Shown: positions 16,686 to 24,266 of the stretch, piece by piece | How the letters are laid out: every line of letters begins with the position of its first letter | Position numbering within the stretch: position 1 is the stretch's first letter | Assembly (NCBI RefSeq): GCF_001466665.1 | Contig: NZ_KQ758903.1 | Coordinates: forward strand, 124,001 to 188,000 | Source: Dehalogenimonas alkenigignens | Lineage (GTDB): Bacteria; Chloroflexota; Dehalococcoidia; Dehalococcoidales; Dehalococcoidaceae | DNA length: 64,000 nt | Direction of reading: 5' to 3' | Notes under the pieces: generated by a model | Told to the model about the DNA's origin: nothing | What the model saw: only the letters and a program-made list of their open reading frames with translations | The model's database searches: none | Translations under genes and position numbers: made by a program

Positions 16686-18212
16686 CTACATTTTAATGAC
16701 GTCCCAGGCCAGGGTCTCACCCGGGGCGTAGCGTCGGGCGGTAAAATCCGCCGCCGAAAGACCCGCGGCCTTCAGGGACCGGCGCCAGCCGGCCAGCGAA
16801 ATCTTATCCAGTTTTTCGATCACCGGCGCCAGCTTCTCATCCCCCCTCGACAACGCCGCCTGGACCTGAGCCCAGGCGGCGTTGTCTGCTTTGACTTTGA
16901 CGCCGCAGCCCTGCAGCGCCCGCTCCAGGAGGTCGAAGCGCCGGTCAATGTCCGGTGAATCCGCCATCGGCAGACGCTCAAAGGGGGTATGGGGCTTGGG
17001 GACGAAAGCCGAGACGTTGAGCGACAGGACAACGGCGTAGCGGTCAGCTTCAGCTTTACAGCGCAGCGCCAGGGCGGCCAGGGCGCGGACGTCGGCATCG
17101 GTCTCACCCGGCAGGCCGACCATGGAGTAGAGGGTCAATTGCCTGATGCCGGCCCGGCCGATCTTGCCGACCGCTGCAATCACATCATCATCCGAGAACC
17201 CTTTGCCTATGGCGCGGCGCAGTTCCGGGGTGCCGGCCTCCGGGGCGACAGTCAGGCTCTTGACGCCGCCTTTGGCCAGTTCATCGAGAATTTCATCGGA
17301 TATCGGCTTGACCCGCATCGAGCCGGCCGACAGGCCGTAGCCCAGTTCCCGCAAACCGCGCAGCAGGTCAGCGAAACGCGGGTGTTCCGCAGCCACCGGG
17401 CCGACCAGAGCCACCCGGCCGCGGTACTTACGGGCGCCGGCCGCCTGGTCCAGCAATGAATCTAGGGAGCGCCAGCGGAAGGGGCAGAAAGCGGCGGCCA
17501 CCAGGCAGAAGCGGCAGGAAAAACGGCAGCCGCGCTGCACTTCCATCATGAACATATCGCCGAATTCGGTGTCCCCGGTGAAGACCTGGGTGCCGACCGG
17601 GAAAAGGTCCAGATCCTGAACATACCGGCGTTTGACCTCGGCCGGGATGGACGGCACGAACACGCCCGGCACCGCCGCCAGGCGTTCAAGCTGTTCTTGC
17701 CGGGAGAGGCTGACCGTTTGCTCCAGAGCCTGGCATAGTTGGGGCAGGATGGCCTCGGCCTCGCCGATACAGACGGCATCGAAGAACGGGGCTACCGGCA
17801 GAGGGTTGGCGGTCAGCGCCGCGCCGCCGCCGATAACCAGCGGCTGGGATTCGTCCCGGTCCTTTGAATAAACCGGCATGCCGGCGGCGCGCAGCATCGG
17901 CGGCAGGTTCAGGAAGTCTAGCTCCCAGGAAATGGAGAATAGAAGCGCGGAAAAATCCGTCAGCGGACGGCGGCTCTCGACGGACAGGGCGCCGGAGGTG
18001 GAAAGGCGGTCGGTATCCCAGAAAACACGCTCGGCGAGTAAGTTTTCCCGGTCGTTAAGCCATTTGTAAAGGGCGTGAACGCCCAGGTTGGACATGGCGA
18101 CGCGGTAGCTGTTGGCGTAAACCACCGCCAGCGGCAGGCCGCCGCCCCAGTCCCGGACCCGGGCGCCGGTTTCGGCAGCCAGACGGTCTTTGAGCGCTCT
18201 ATCCCAGACCAA
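16686..18212 (-). CDS. B12-binding domain radical SAM protein
   Basis: A 508-residue protein. The N-terminal half (about 30-160, with LFSISWELDFLNLPPML and GEAEAILPQLCQ) has the cobalamin-binding-like fold. A radical SAM core follows with the cluster motif GCRFSCRFC (about residues 227-235) and the GLPGETDADV segment. The order matches the TIGR03960-type family, often found in Chloroflexota as the N-terminal half of a two-part system with a TIGR03936 protein; that partner is not seen nearby. The start is TTG behind GGGAG. Function is unknown; tRNA or lipid modification is only a guess. Confidence 0.88.
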   Translation of the reverse strand: MVWDRALKDRLAAETGARVRDWGGGLPLAVVYANSYRVAMSNLGVHALYKWLNDRENLLAERVFWDTDRLSTSGALSVESRRPLTDFSALLFSISWELDFLNLPPMLRAAGMPVYSKDRDESQPLVIGGGAALTANPLPVAPFFDAVCIGEAEAILPQLCQALEQTVSLSRQEQLERLAAVPGVFVPSIPAEVKRRYVQDLDLFPVGTQVFTGDTEFGDMFMMEVQRGCRFSCRFCLVAAAFCPFRWRSLDSLLDQAAGARKYRGRVALVGPVAAEHPRFADLLRGLRELGYGLSAGSMRVKPISDEILDELAKGGVKSLTVAPEAGTPELRRAIGKGFSDDDVIAAVGKIGRAGIRQLTLYSMVGLPGETDADVRALAALALRCKAEADRYAVVLSLNVSAFVPKPHTPFERLPMADSPDIDRRFDLLERALQGCGVKVKADNAAWAQVQAALSRGDEKLAPVIEKLDKISLAGWRRSLKAAGLSAADFTARRYAPGETLAWDVIKM

Positions 18213-18229
18213 GGGAAGCCACTCCCGGT

Positions 18230-18988
18230 TCAGCCATCGGGGTTGAAGGGCCGCGGCAGGAACTGAGGCGGGGGTGACGGCGGCAGCTGGTGCGATGGCG
18301 GAGGAGCCGGCGGCTGCGGCGAAAAGGTCGGCGTAAAAGGCGGGGGAGCCTGCGGCGGAGTTTGTGATTGAGCTTGCTGCGGCTGCTGCTGGGGCTGCGG
18401 CGGCCGGGGGTGGTGCGGGCGGTGCTGGCGGGGCTGAGGCGGCGGCGCCTTCCAGCAGCCCCTGAGGAGGTTGCCGTCAATGATGTGGACGACATCGGCC
18501 ACCTTGCGCAGCGGCACCGAAGTCCGTTCCTCACCGAAAAGGGCGGCTTCGACATGTTTGCCGTAGTCCTTGACCGCCTGTAAGGCGCCGACGAAGTCAG
18601 AGTCGCCGGCGACCAGGATGGCGGTATCGTAGTTGCCCTTGAAACAGTGGGTCAGCATATCGGTGGCCAGCATGACATCGACGCCCTTCTCATAGGGCGG
18701 GGTGTTAGGCCAGGCGTTGGTGTAAACCAGGCGGCCCAGCCTCAATTCGGTATACGGGATGGCCTCGACGCTGTCGAAGAAAGCCCGCTGGTCCTTATAG
18801 CGCTCCGGTTCCTCGCGCTGACCGACTTCGGCGTTGTAATAGTAGATGCGCACCAGTTTGCGCTTGTTGACCAGTTTTTCGCAAAACTTGTTGAGGTCTA
18901 TGTCGGAACGATGGAAATAAGCTTTCAGCGAGTGATACATATTTGACCCGTCAATGAAGATCATGACGCGTTCTTCTCGGTCTGCCAA
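18230..18988 (-). CDS. NYN domain (LabA/PIN-like) protein with proline/glutamine-rich tail
   Basis: Residues 8-170 form a NYN nuclease-like domain with acidic active-site positions visible: FIDGSN (D13), GVDVMLATDM (about 103-112) and VAGDSDF (about 127-133). Known NYN proteins cleave RNA or regulate cell-surface traits. The last ~70 residues are almost entirely Pro, Gln, His and Ser and probably disordered. The start is TTG with a strong AGGAGGTG upstream. It precedes the radical SAM gene by 17 bases, so both are likely on one transcript. Confidence 0.9.
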   Translation of the reverse strand: MADREERVMIFIDGSNMYHSLKAYFHRSDIDLNKFCEKLVNKRKLVRIYYYNAEVGQREEPERYKDQRAFFDSVEAIPYTELRLGRLVYTNAWPNTPPYEKGVDVMLATDMLTHCFKGNYDTAILVAGDSDFVGALQAVKDYGKHVEAALFGEERTSVPLRKVADVVHIIDGNLLRGCWKAPPPQPRQHRPHHPRPPQPQQQPQQAQSQTPPQAPPPFTPTFSPQPPAPPPSHQLPPSPPPQFLPRPFNPDG

Positions 18989-19075
18989 GCGGACACCTCC
19001 TGGATGGATGAGCCAATTATAGGCGGTTTTAGTTCAGGTTGGAAATCAAAAAATACTCGGGTGAGGTCAGGGGAG

Positions 19076-19462
19076 TCAGGCAGGTTGAGACTTTTTGATC
19101 TGCCACGTCGCCATGTAGGTAAAACAAGCAGCCGGGGCTATCAGCCCGCCGAAAATGCTGACTACCGCGATCAGCGACAGCGCGAAAAGGATGACGAAGG
19201 CTACACGAACGAGGATCTCTGCTACCTGCGGTCGGCCGCGGTTCATAAAAAGAGCAGTTGTTAACAGGACAAGGGCAATAGCCGGCAATCCGACGGTAAA
19301 GAACTTCAAAGGGTCAAGAAATTGGGCAGGGTTCCACGTAATATGGAATGTACTAGGTCGCAGAATGCTCGCCAGCACAGCTGCTCCAGCTAGCGCCGTC
19401 AGCCACCCAATCGCCGCGATCAAGTACGCTCTTTTCAAATGCAACCCCTGATTCCAACTCAA
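19076..19462 (-). CDS. Small polytopic membrane protein of unknown function
   Basis: About 128 residues with four hydrophobic segments (roughly 10-32, 50-70, 85-102 and 104-118) and a short basic C-terminal tail. It lies 9 bases after yqeY on the same strand. The start is uncertain: TTG at 19462 has no Shine-Dalgarno, and another TTG a few codons later has CAGGGG upstream. I do not recognise the family. Hydrophobic pattern and operon position favour it over the opposite-strand ORF. Confidence 0.6.
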   Translation of the reverse strand: MSWNQGLHLKRAYLIAAIGWLTALAGAAVLASILRPSTFHITWNPAQFLDPLKFFTVGLPAIALVLLTTALFMNRGRPQVAEILVRVAFVILFALSLIAVVSIFGGLIAPAACFTYMATWQIKKSQPA

Positions 19463-19471
19463 AAATCGGGA

Positions 19472-19918
19472 TTACTGCTTCAACAACTCCGTCACCACCG
19501 AGGCCACTTCCTTGCCGTCTGCCTTGCCCTTCAACATCGGCGACAGCCTGCCCATGACTTTGCCCATATCCTGCGGCTTGTTAGCCCCCACCTCGGCGAT
19601 GACCTTTTTGGCCTCGGCGGTGATTTCTTCTCTGGTCAACTGCCTGGGCATGTAACTCTCGAGGATGGACAGTTCGGCCTGTTCCCGGTCCGCCAGATCC
19701 TGCCGGTTGCCCGCCTTGAAAGCGTCAATGCTCTCGCGGCGCTGCTTGATCATTTTAGCGATGACGGCGTGAACGCCGGGGTCGTCAAGTTGCTTCTGCT
19801 GCTCGATCTCGGCGTAGTTAACCGCCGAAAGGATCAGCCGGAGAGTGTCCAGCTTAACCTTGTTGCCGGAGCGGAGAGCGTCTTTGAGTTCCAGGGGCAG
19901 GGTTTCTTTCAGGCTCAT
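19472..19918 (-). CDS. yqeY: GatB/YqeY domain protein
   Basis: A 148-residue helical protein related to the C-terminal tRNA-binding part of GatB. Typical motifs are LRLILSAV near the N terminus, AIAKMIKQRRESI-like VIAKMIKQRRESIDAF, and YMPRQLTREEI. The ATG at 19918 is chosen because AAGGAA lies 8 bases upstream and the family normally begins MSLKE; a longer frame adds ten poorly supported residues. Function in tRNA-dependent amidation is presumed, not shown. Confidence 0.9.
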   Translation of the reverse strand: MSLKETLPLELKDALRSGNKVKLDTLRLILSAVNYAEIEQQKQLDDPGVHAVIAKMIKQRRESIDAFKAGNRQDLADREQAELSILESYMPRQLTREEITAEAKKVIAEVGANKPQDMGKVMGRLSPMLKGKADGKEVASVVTELLKQ

Positions 19919-20007
19919 CTGCGGTTCCTTATCTTTATCCGTTTGCATCGATTCTAGGAGGCATCACCAGGCGTGTCAAATACCTGTCCAGGCGCAAGAT
20001 GTCTCCT

Positions 20008-20041
20008 AAAAATAATCCAGCCCTTCAGAAAGAAGGACTGG
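20008..20041 (-). terminator. Intrinsic terminator of the 107-residue protein gene
   Basis: Read on the minus strand, CCAGTCCTTC / GAAGGGCTGG (one T-G pair, 5-base loop) is followed by ATTATTTTT. Confidence 0.75.
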
Positions 20042-20065
20042 ACTGAGTTCGAAGCGAAAACGAAC

Positions 20066-20389
20066 CTATTTGATGCCGAGTTTGAATGTGCGGTCGATCT
20101 CGGGATGGGGAATGCCGATGGAATCCTCTAGCCATTCCTTGACTTCCAGATAGGTGTCGGAGGCAATATCCTGGCGGGTCCGCTTGTACTCGCCCTCCGC
20201 GAGTTTGAGCTGGTGGATGGATTTGAGTTTCTCCTCCAGCTTGATCGGCCACTGCGCTTTGTCTTTAGCCGGGATGGCCGCGGACTTGCCGTACTTGCGG
20301 CCGAAACAGTCCTCAAAAAGGTCTCCGGCCACCAAGGCGTAATTCTTGTTGGTGATGTGACGGATAGCCTCACCCAGTGTTAGTCCCAT
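20066..20389 (-). CDS. Conserved hypothetical protein, 107 residues
   Basis: Soluble and highly charged, beginning MGLTLGEAIRHITNKNYAL. No membrane segments, signal peptide or cysteine motif apart from one Cys (DCFGRKYG). GAGGGAG lies 9 bases before the ATG, and the gene has its own -10 inside a perfect palindrome and its own terminator, so it is a separately regulated single-gene unit. I do not recognise a domain. Confidence 0.75.
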   Translation of the reverse strand: MGLTLGEAIRHITNKNYALVAGDLFEDCFGRKYGKSAAIPAKDKAQWPIKLEEKLKSIHQLKLAEGEYKRTRQDIASDTYLEVKEWLEDSIGIPHPEIDRTFKLGIK

Positions 20390-20417
20390 TTGCCGTTTTC
20401 TCCCTCAAGAAAATACT

Positions 20418-20432
20418 GGTGTATTATACACC
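20418..20432. promoter_or_regulatory. Perfect palindrome overlapping the -10 of the 107-residue protein gene
   Basis: GGTGTATTATACACC, a 15-bp perfect dyad, contains TATAAT on the minus strand (20428-20423). A repressor bound here would block the promoter directly. The -35 is weak (CTTACA at 18-base spacing). Confidence 0.55.
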
Positions 20433-20456
20433 GTCAGCCCGTTTGATGTAAGGGCT

Positions 20457-21083
20457 TTAAGCCGCAGCCGGCAACCCCGCCTGCTCCGGTTTCCGGGCTT
20501 TAACGAAGATATAAAGGCCCCTCACCGGTTCGAGTTCTTCAATCTCAAAACCGGCTTCAGTGACCATCCGCGCCCATTCTTCTTTGGTATGGACGAACAT
20601 GATGCCCCGTTCAACAACGTATTTCACGAAAGTGTTCATAAATAGACGAAGCAGCGTGTTCTTGGGCTGGTAAATGTCGAAAATGATGATCTTGCCGCCG
20701 GGCTTCAGGGCATGAAAGCTTTTTTGCAATAGGCGAGAAAACAGCTTGAACTCGTGAGAAGCGCTGGAGTTGTAAATACGGTCAAACTCGCCTTCTTTGA
20801 AATTGATCTGATAAGCGTTGCCTTTGATCAGTTCCTTGTTGCCCCTCTTCACCCTGGCGTTGCGCGCCAGCATGGCTTCCGATTGGTCGAGCCCGACGAT
20901 ACGCCTGGCGTTGATGGAATTGCTGATATAGCCGGTGCCGCAGCACAGGTCCAGAATGTCCATCTGGGATGTATCCTCATTCAGCATGCGTTTCCGCATG
21001 CTCTCATAGGTGCCTCCCATGAACAGCCGGGTCAGGAAATCATATGCCGGGGCGATCGTCTCAAAAAACTTCGGTTCTACCAT
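20457..21083 (-). CDS. Class I SAM-dependent methyltransferase
   Basis: A 208-residue methyltransferase with motif I ILDLCCGTGYISN (about 43-55), GLDQSEAML and LKPGGKIIIFDIYQ. The start MVEPKFFETIAPAYDFLTRLFMGG resembles the ubiquinone/menaquinone C-methyltransferases (UbiE/MenG), which usually open with F(D)xIAxxYD. It is the last gene of the operon with the UbiA prenyltransferase and sugar-phosphate cyclase, which suggests modification of the same product. The true acceptor is unknown. Confidence 0.85.
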   Translation of the reverse strand: MVEPKFFETIAPAYDFLTRLFMGGTYESMRKRMLNEDTSQMDILDLCCGTGYISNSINARRIVGLDQSEAMLARNARVKRGNKELIKGNAYQINFKEGEFDRIYNSSASHEFKLFSRLLQKSFHALKPGGKIIIFDIYQPKNTLLRLFMNTFVKYVVERGIMFVHTKEEWARMVTEAGFEIEELEPVRGLYIFVKARKPEQAGLPAAA

Positions 21084-21095
21084 CGTCCATCCTTG

Positions 21096-21434
21096 CTATT
21101 TTGAAGCCGGAGGCGGCTCCACGAGGTGTTTTTCACCCGGGGAAAGTTTTTCATAGGCTGCGCGCAACGATTGCTCGGCTCGGTACAGCCTGGTGACAGC
21201 TTCTGACATCATCTGCGTCGTTGGCCACTGCTCAGAGGCGCAGACCAGAGGCTTGCCGGCGAAATCCGGGTCGAGCGGCAGATCCATCCCCGACCCGGAG
21301 AAGGTCATCCGGTACGGCTCGGTAGTCAGGCACCTTGCAACACTGGCGGTGATATCCGAAATACCCTGGAGTACCTGTTTGGCTTCGACGTATTCTTCGG
21401 TCATGTCCCGGTATTCATCTAACGTTTTGCTCAT
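21096..21434 (-). CDS. Hypothetical protein in the prenyltransferase/cyclase operon
   Basis: 112 residues, soluble, largely helical, beginning MSKTLDEYRDMTEEYVEAKQ; a central VARCLTTEPYRMTFSGSGMD carries the only unusual sequence. AGGGG lies upstream of the ATG. The gene is 12 bases before the methyltransferase and 49 after the UbiA gene on the same strand, so it likely belongs to the pathway. No family recognised. Confidence 0.7.
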   Translation of the reverse strand: MSKTLDEYRDMTEEYVEAKQVLQGISDITASVARCLTTEPYRMTFSGSGMDLPLDPDFAGKPLVCASEQWPTTQMMSEAVTRLYRAEQSLRAAYEKLSPGEKHLVEPPPASK

Positions 21435-21483
21435 CTTACCCCTGCTTGAGAGCCATACGCTTTCGTTGAAGAAAGGGAACGGC

Positions 21484-22410
21484 TCATGCCGCCAGAAATG
21501 CCGCGGCTACGGCCGCATTGGTGAGAGAGTATATTAATACCATGTATTTGTTAGCTTTGGCAACCTTTAAGGGATGTGCGTACTCCCGGTGGGCGGTCAC
21601 TGCCGCTCCTATGGCCAGCGGTATCCCCAGGAAAGCCAGGACCGCCGCCTGCGGCAGAGTTCCAGCGGCGATGAGAACAGCGATATAGACATAGATCGCG
21701 GCCAGCGAGGCGATAAATAGGTTTTTCGAGCCTGCCGGACCCAGCCGGTAGGTCAGGTTCTTCTTGCCGGCGGCAAAATCCTCGGCGTAGTCCGGGATTT
21801 CGTTGATCAGGATCATCGCCCACATGCACAGCCCCGGGATAATTCCGGCCAGGATAATATCCAGGGTGACCGTCGAGGCGTGAATGTAATAAGCCCAGGC
21901 GGTTAACACCGGGCCGTACCCGATGAGCATCGCCAGCTCCCCGAAACCGCGGTAAGCCAGGCGGAAAGGCTTGGCCGAGTAGGCGATGGAGATAAAAGCC
22001 CCCAACGCGGCGATGTACAGGCTCTCAATGCCGGAATAGAAGGCCAGCCCGATGCCGCAGGCCAGGGCGAAGAGATACAGCCCGACGATGACGGCCATCG
22101 CCTGCCGCGGCTTGACGAGGCCGGACGTCAGGGCGCCCGAACCGCCCGAGAAAGGGTTCTTGGCGCCGATCGTCGTTTTATCGGTACCGTACTGGAAATC
22201 GAGGGTATCGTTGAACATGGTCAGGCCGATCTGCACCGCGGCAGCGGCCAGCAGGGCGATAGCGAAGTGAAGCGGAATGAACAACCCGGCCGAGTAGGCC
22301 GCCGTTCCGGCGATGATCACCGGAAAGACGCCCTGGGGCAGAAACTTCAGGCGGGCTGCCTGGAGCCAGACGCCTGCCGGTACCGAGGCCGGATTAGTAA
22401 GCGCTCTCAA
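21484..22410 (-). CDS. UbiA/MenA-family prenyltransferase
   Basis: An intramembrane aromatic prenyltransferase of 308 residues with about eight or nine helices. Both aspartate-rich motifs that bind Mg-diphosphate are intact: NDTLDFQYGTD (about 67-77) and NEIPDYAED (about 206-214). The overall look, including FSGGSGALTSGLV, is closer to 1,4-dihydroxy-2-naphthoate prenyltransferase (MenA) than to haem O synthase. The TTG start overlaps the end of the cyclase gene by 17 bases, implying translational coupling. No other menaquinone genes are present in the window, so the acceptor is open. Confidence 0.88.
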   Translation of the reverse strand: MRALTNPASVPAGVWLQAARLKFLPQGVFPVIIAGTAAYSAGLFIPLHFAIALLAAAAVQIGLTMFNDTLDFQYGTDKTTIGAKNPFSGGSGALTSGLVKPRQAMAVIVGLYLFALACGIGLAFYSGIESLYIAALGAFISIAYSAKPFRLAYRGFGELAMLIGYGPVLTAWAYYIHASTVTLDIILAGIIPGLCMWAMILINEIPDYAEDFAAGKKNLTYRLGPAGSKNLFIASLAAIYVYIAVLIAAGTLPQAAVLAFLGIPLAIGAAVTAHREYAHPLKVAKANKYMVLIYSLTNAAVAAAFLAA

Positions 22411-23500
22411 GGACTTGCCTCAACACCGCTTCCGGCACCTTGCAGGCGATCTTGCCGTTCTCTTTGTGGAACTCGCAGAACCTGGCCAGCAGGAAGAAAT
22501 CGTTGATGGCGGTGCGCCGCTTGTTGTCGAAGGTGAGCGTTTCCAGGATTTCATCGATCGAGATGTCGGCGGGGATACGCGTCGGCAGTCCGATCTTCTG
22601 AAAAATATTTTCGATTCGGGCCGCCAGACCCGGATCCATGAAACCCAGGGCGGCCGAGATTTTGGCTTCGACAGTCATGCCTATGGCGATGGCTTCGCCG
22701 TGCAGCAGCTGGCCGTTTTTCCGGATCTCGACGGCATGGCCGATGGTATGGCCTAACTCAAGCTGCGGGTCCAGCTTGCCTTCATAGGGGTCAATAAGCA
22801 GCAGCTCCAGCTTTAATTCTATGGTATGGGCGGAGATGTACTCGATGTCATCCCAGGAAAACTCCGGCGCCCGCTTACGGATGTACTCGAAGAAGCTCTC
22901 TTCCTGGCACAGGCCGTGTTTGACCGATTCGGCCAGGCCGGCCCGGATCTGCCGGGCCGGCAGATTGCGCAGGAAAGCGAAATCGATAAAGACGAACTCC
23001 GGGGGATAATACTGGCCGAAAAGGTTCTTGCCGCGCTTGTAGTTGACCGCCTGCTTCTGGCCGATAGCCGAGTCGATCTGGGCCACCATGGTCGTAGGCA
23101 CGTGAAAGAAGCGGATGCCGCGAAAAAGTAAAGCCGCCAGCAAGCCGCCAAGGTTGCCGACGACGCCGCCGCCGAGGCAGACGATGACCGAGGATTTGGT
23201 GGCGCGGGCATCCAAAATCTTGGCGCCCAGCTGTTCAAGGGTTGTCAGCGTCTTGGACTGTTCGCCGGCCGGGAAGACAAATACATGGGTCTCAGCGACC
23301 TTGCAGAGTTCGGCGGTGACCGGTTCAGCGTAAGTTTTGGCGACGGTATCGTCGGTGATAATGAAAAATTTATCGGCTTTAAGCGGCGCGGCGCACTCGG
23401 ATAAGCGGTCGAGGATGCCCCGGCCGATATATATCGGCCGCGACCGGCCGCCGCCGATGTCATATTGCAGGGTTTTCATGTATGCCGTTTCATTCATCAT
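22394..23500 (-). CDS. Dehydroquinate synthase-family sugar phosphate cyclase (2-deoxy-scyllo-inosose synthase-like)
   Basis: An NAD- and metal-dependent cyclase of 368 residues. Metal ligands are present in GLAESVKHG (E near 190), ELGHTIGHAVE (about 250) and LHGEAIAIGM (about 270). Several positions differ from true dehydroquinate synthase (AroB): GGGVVGN rather than GGGVVGD, SAIGQKQAVN rather than SSVGGKTGVN, and YYPPEFVFID. These match what I recall of 2-deoxy-scyllo-inosose synthases such as BtrC. The start overlaps the upstream methyltransferase stop (ATGA). Product could be dehydroquinate or a cyclitol; context argues for a dedicated role. Confidence 0.85.
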   Translation of the reverse strand: MMNETAYMKTLQYDIGGGRSRPIYIGRGILDRLSECAAPLKADKFFIITDDTVAKTYAEPVTAELCKVAETHVFVFPAGEQSKTLTTLEQLGAKILDARATKSSVIVCLGGGVVGNLGGLLAALLFRGIRFFHVPTTMVAQIDSAIGQKQAVNYKRGKNLFGQYYPPEFVFIDFAFLRNLPARQIRAGLAESVKHGLCQEESFFEYIRKRAPEFSWDDIEYISAHTIELKLELLLIDPYEGKLDPQLELGHTIGHAVEIRKNGQLLHGEAIAIGMTVEAKISAALGFMDPGLAARIENIFQKIGLPTRIPADISIDEILETLTFDNKRRTAINDFFLLARFCEFHKENGKIACKVPEAVLRQVLESAY

Positions 23501-24264
23501 TTTTTATAACCTACGACGACCGTGCCCATACCGCCGCTCTGGTAGCGGTGCCAGACGTCTTTAAAACCGTTGTCGGTAAGGATTTTAGCGATATCGGTAT
23601 TCCTGGGCAGCAGCATAACCGAGTTGTACAGGTAGCGCGGCGAGCCTTTGGCCGTGCCCAGGATGGTCCCGGCGACGGGCAGCAGATATTTCAGGGCAAA
23701 GAGGTACAGCGCCCGCAGCGGCTGCTTCTCCGGCTTGGTCATGTCCTGGATGATGAAGATACCGCCGGGTTTGAGCGCCTTGAAGACATTCTGCGCCGCC
23801 AGGTTTTTGTTGAGGAAGTTCCGGAAGGCGAAACAGGTGGTGATGATGTCGTACTTGTTTTCCCCGTAGGGGACCTCGGAATCGCCAACCCAGAACTTAA
23901 TCGGGCGGCCCTGGAAACTTTTATCGTAGCGCTTTTTGGCCACCTCGACCATCTCCGGCACCAGGTCGAAGGCGTCGATGTCAATGTCGGTGAAATGGCG
24001 GGCGGTGTTAAAGGTGACGAAGCCGGTGCCGCAGGCCAGGTCGAGCATTTTCAGGTTGGTTTTATCTTTCTTATAATGGCCGATGATTTTGAGGACATCC
24101 TTGACCCAGCGGCGGTGGATACCCAGGCCGATGATGTCGTCGTGCAGGTCATATTTCGGCGCCTGGTAGCCGAAAAGCTCCAGCATGTAAGCCTTGCGTT
24201 TTTTGGCCGCCTCGGAATCAAATCCGGGGTCCTGCAGGTGTTTCTCGGCTGTTTCCGCCGCCAT
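23497..24264 (-). CDS. UbiE/COQ5-like methyltransferase, second copy
   Basis: 255 residues with SAM motif I MLDLACGTGFVTFN, and family features FAFRNFLNKNLAAQNVFKALKPGG and a C-terminal GGMGTVVVGYKK that parallels the end of quinone C-methyltransferases. It is strongly similar to the gene just upstream (both begin near DPGFDSEAAKKRK or DPGFDSEEAKKRK), so this is a tandem duplication. It overlaps the cyclase gene by 4 bases. Probably methylates the ring built or prenylated by its operon partners; that is inference. Confidence 0.88.
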   Translation of the reverse strand: MAAETAEKHLQDPGFDSEAAKKRKAYMLELFGYQAPKYDLHDDIIGLGIHRRWVKDVLKIIGHYKKDKTNLKMLDLACGTGFVTFNTARHFTDIDIDAFDLVPEMVEVAKKRYDKSFQGRPIKFWVGDSEVPYGENKYDIITTCFAFRNFLNKNLAAQNVFKALKPGGIFIIQDMTKPEKQPLRALYLFALKYLLPVAGTILGTAKGSPRYLYNSVMLLPRNTDIAKILTDNGFKDVWHRYQSGGMGTVVVGYKK

Positions 24265-24266
24265 CC

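Noticed and set aside
19155-19451. Plus-strand ORF opposite the 128-residue membrane protein
   Set aside because: The minus-strand frame has clear membrane helices and operon spacing; the plus frame has neither.
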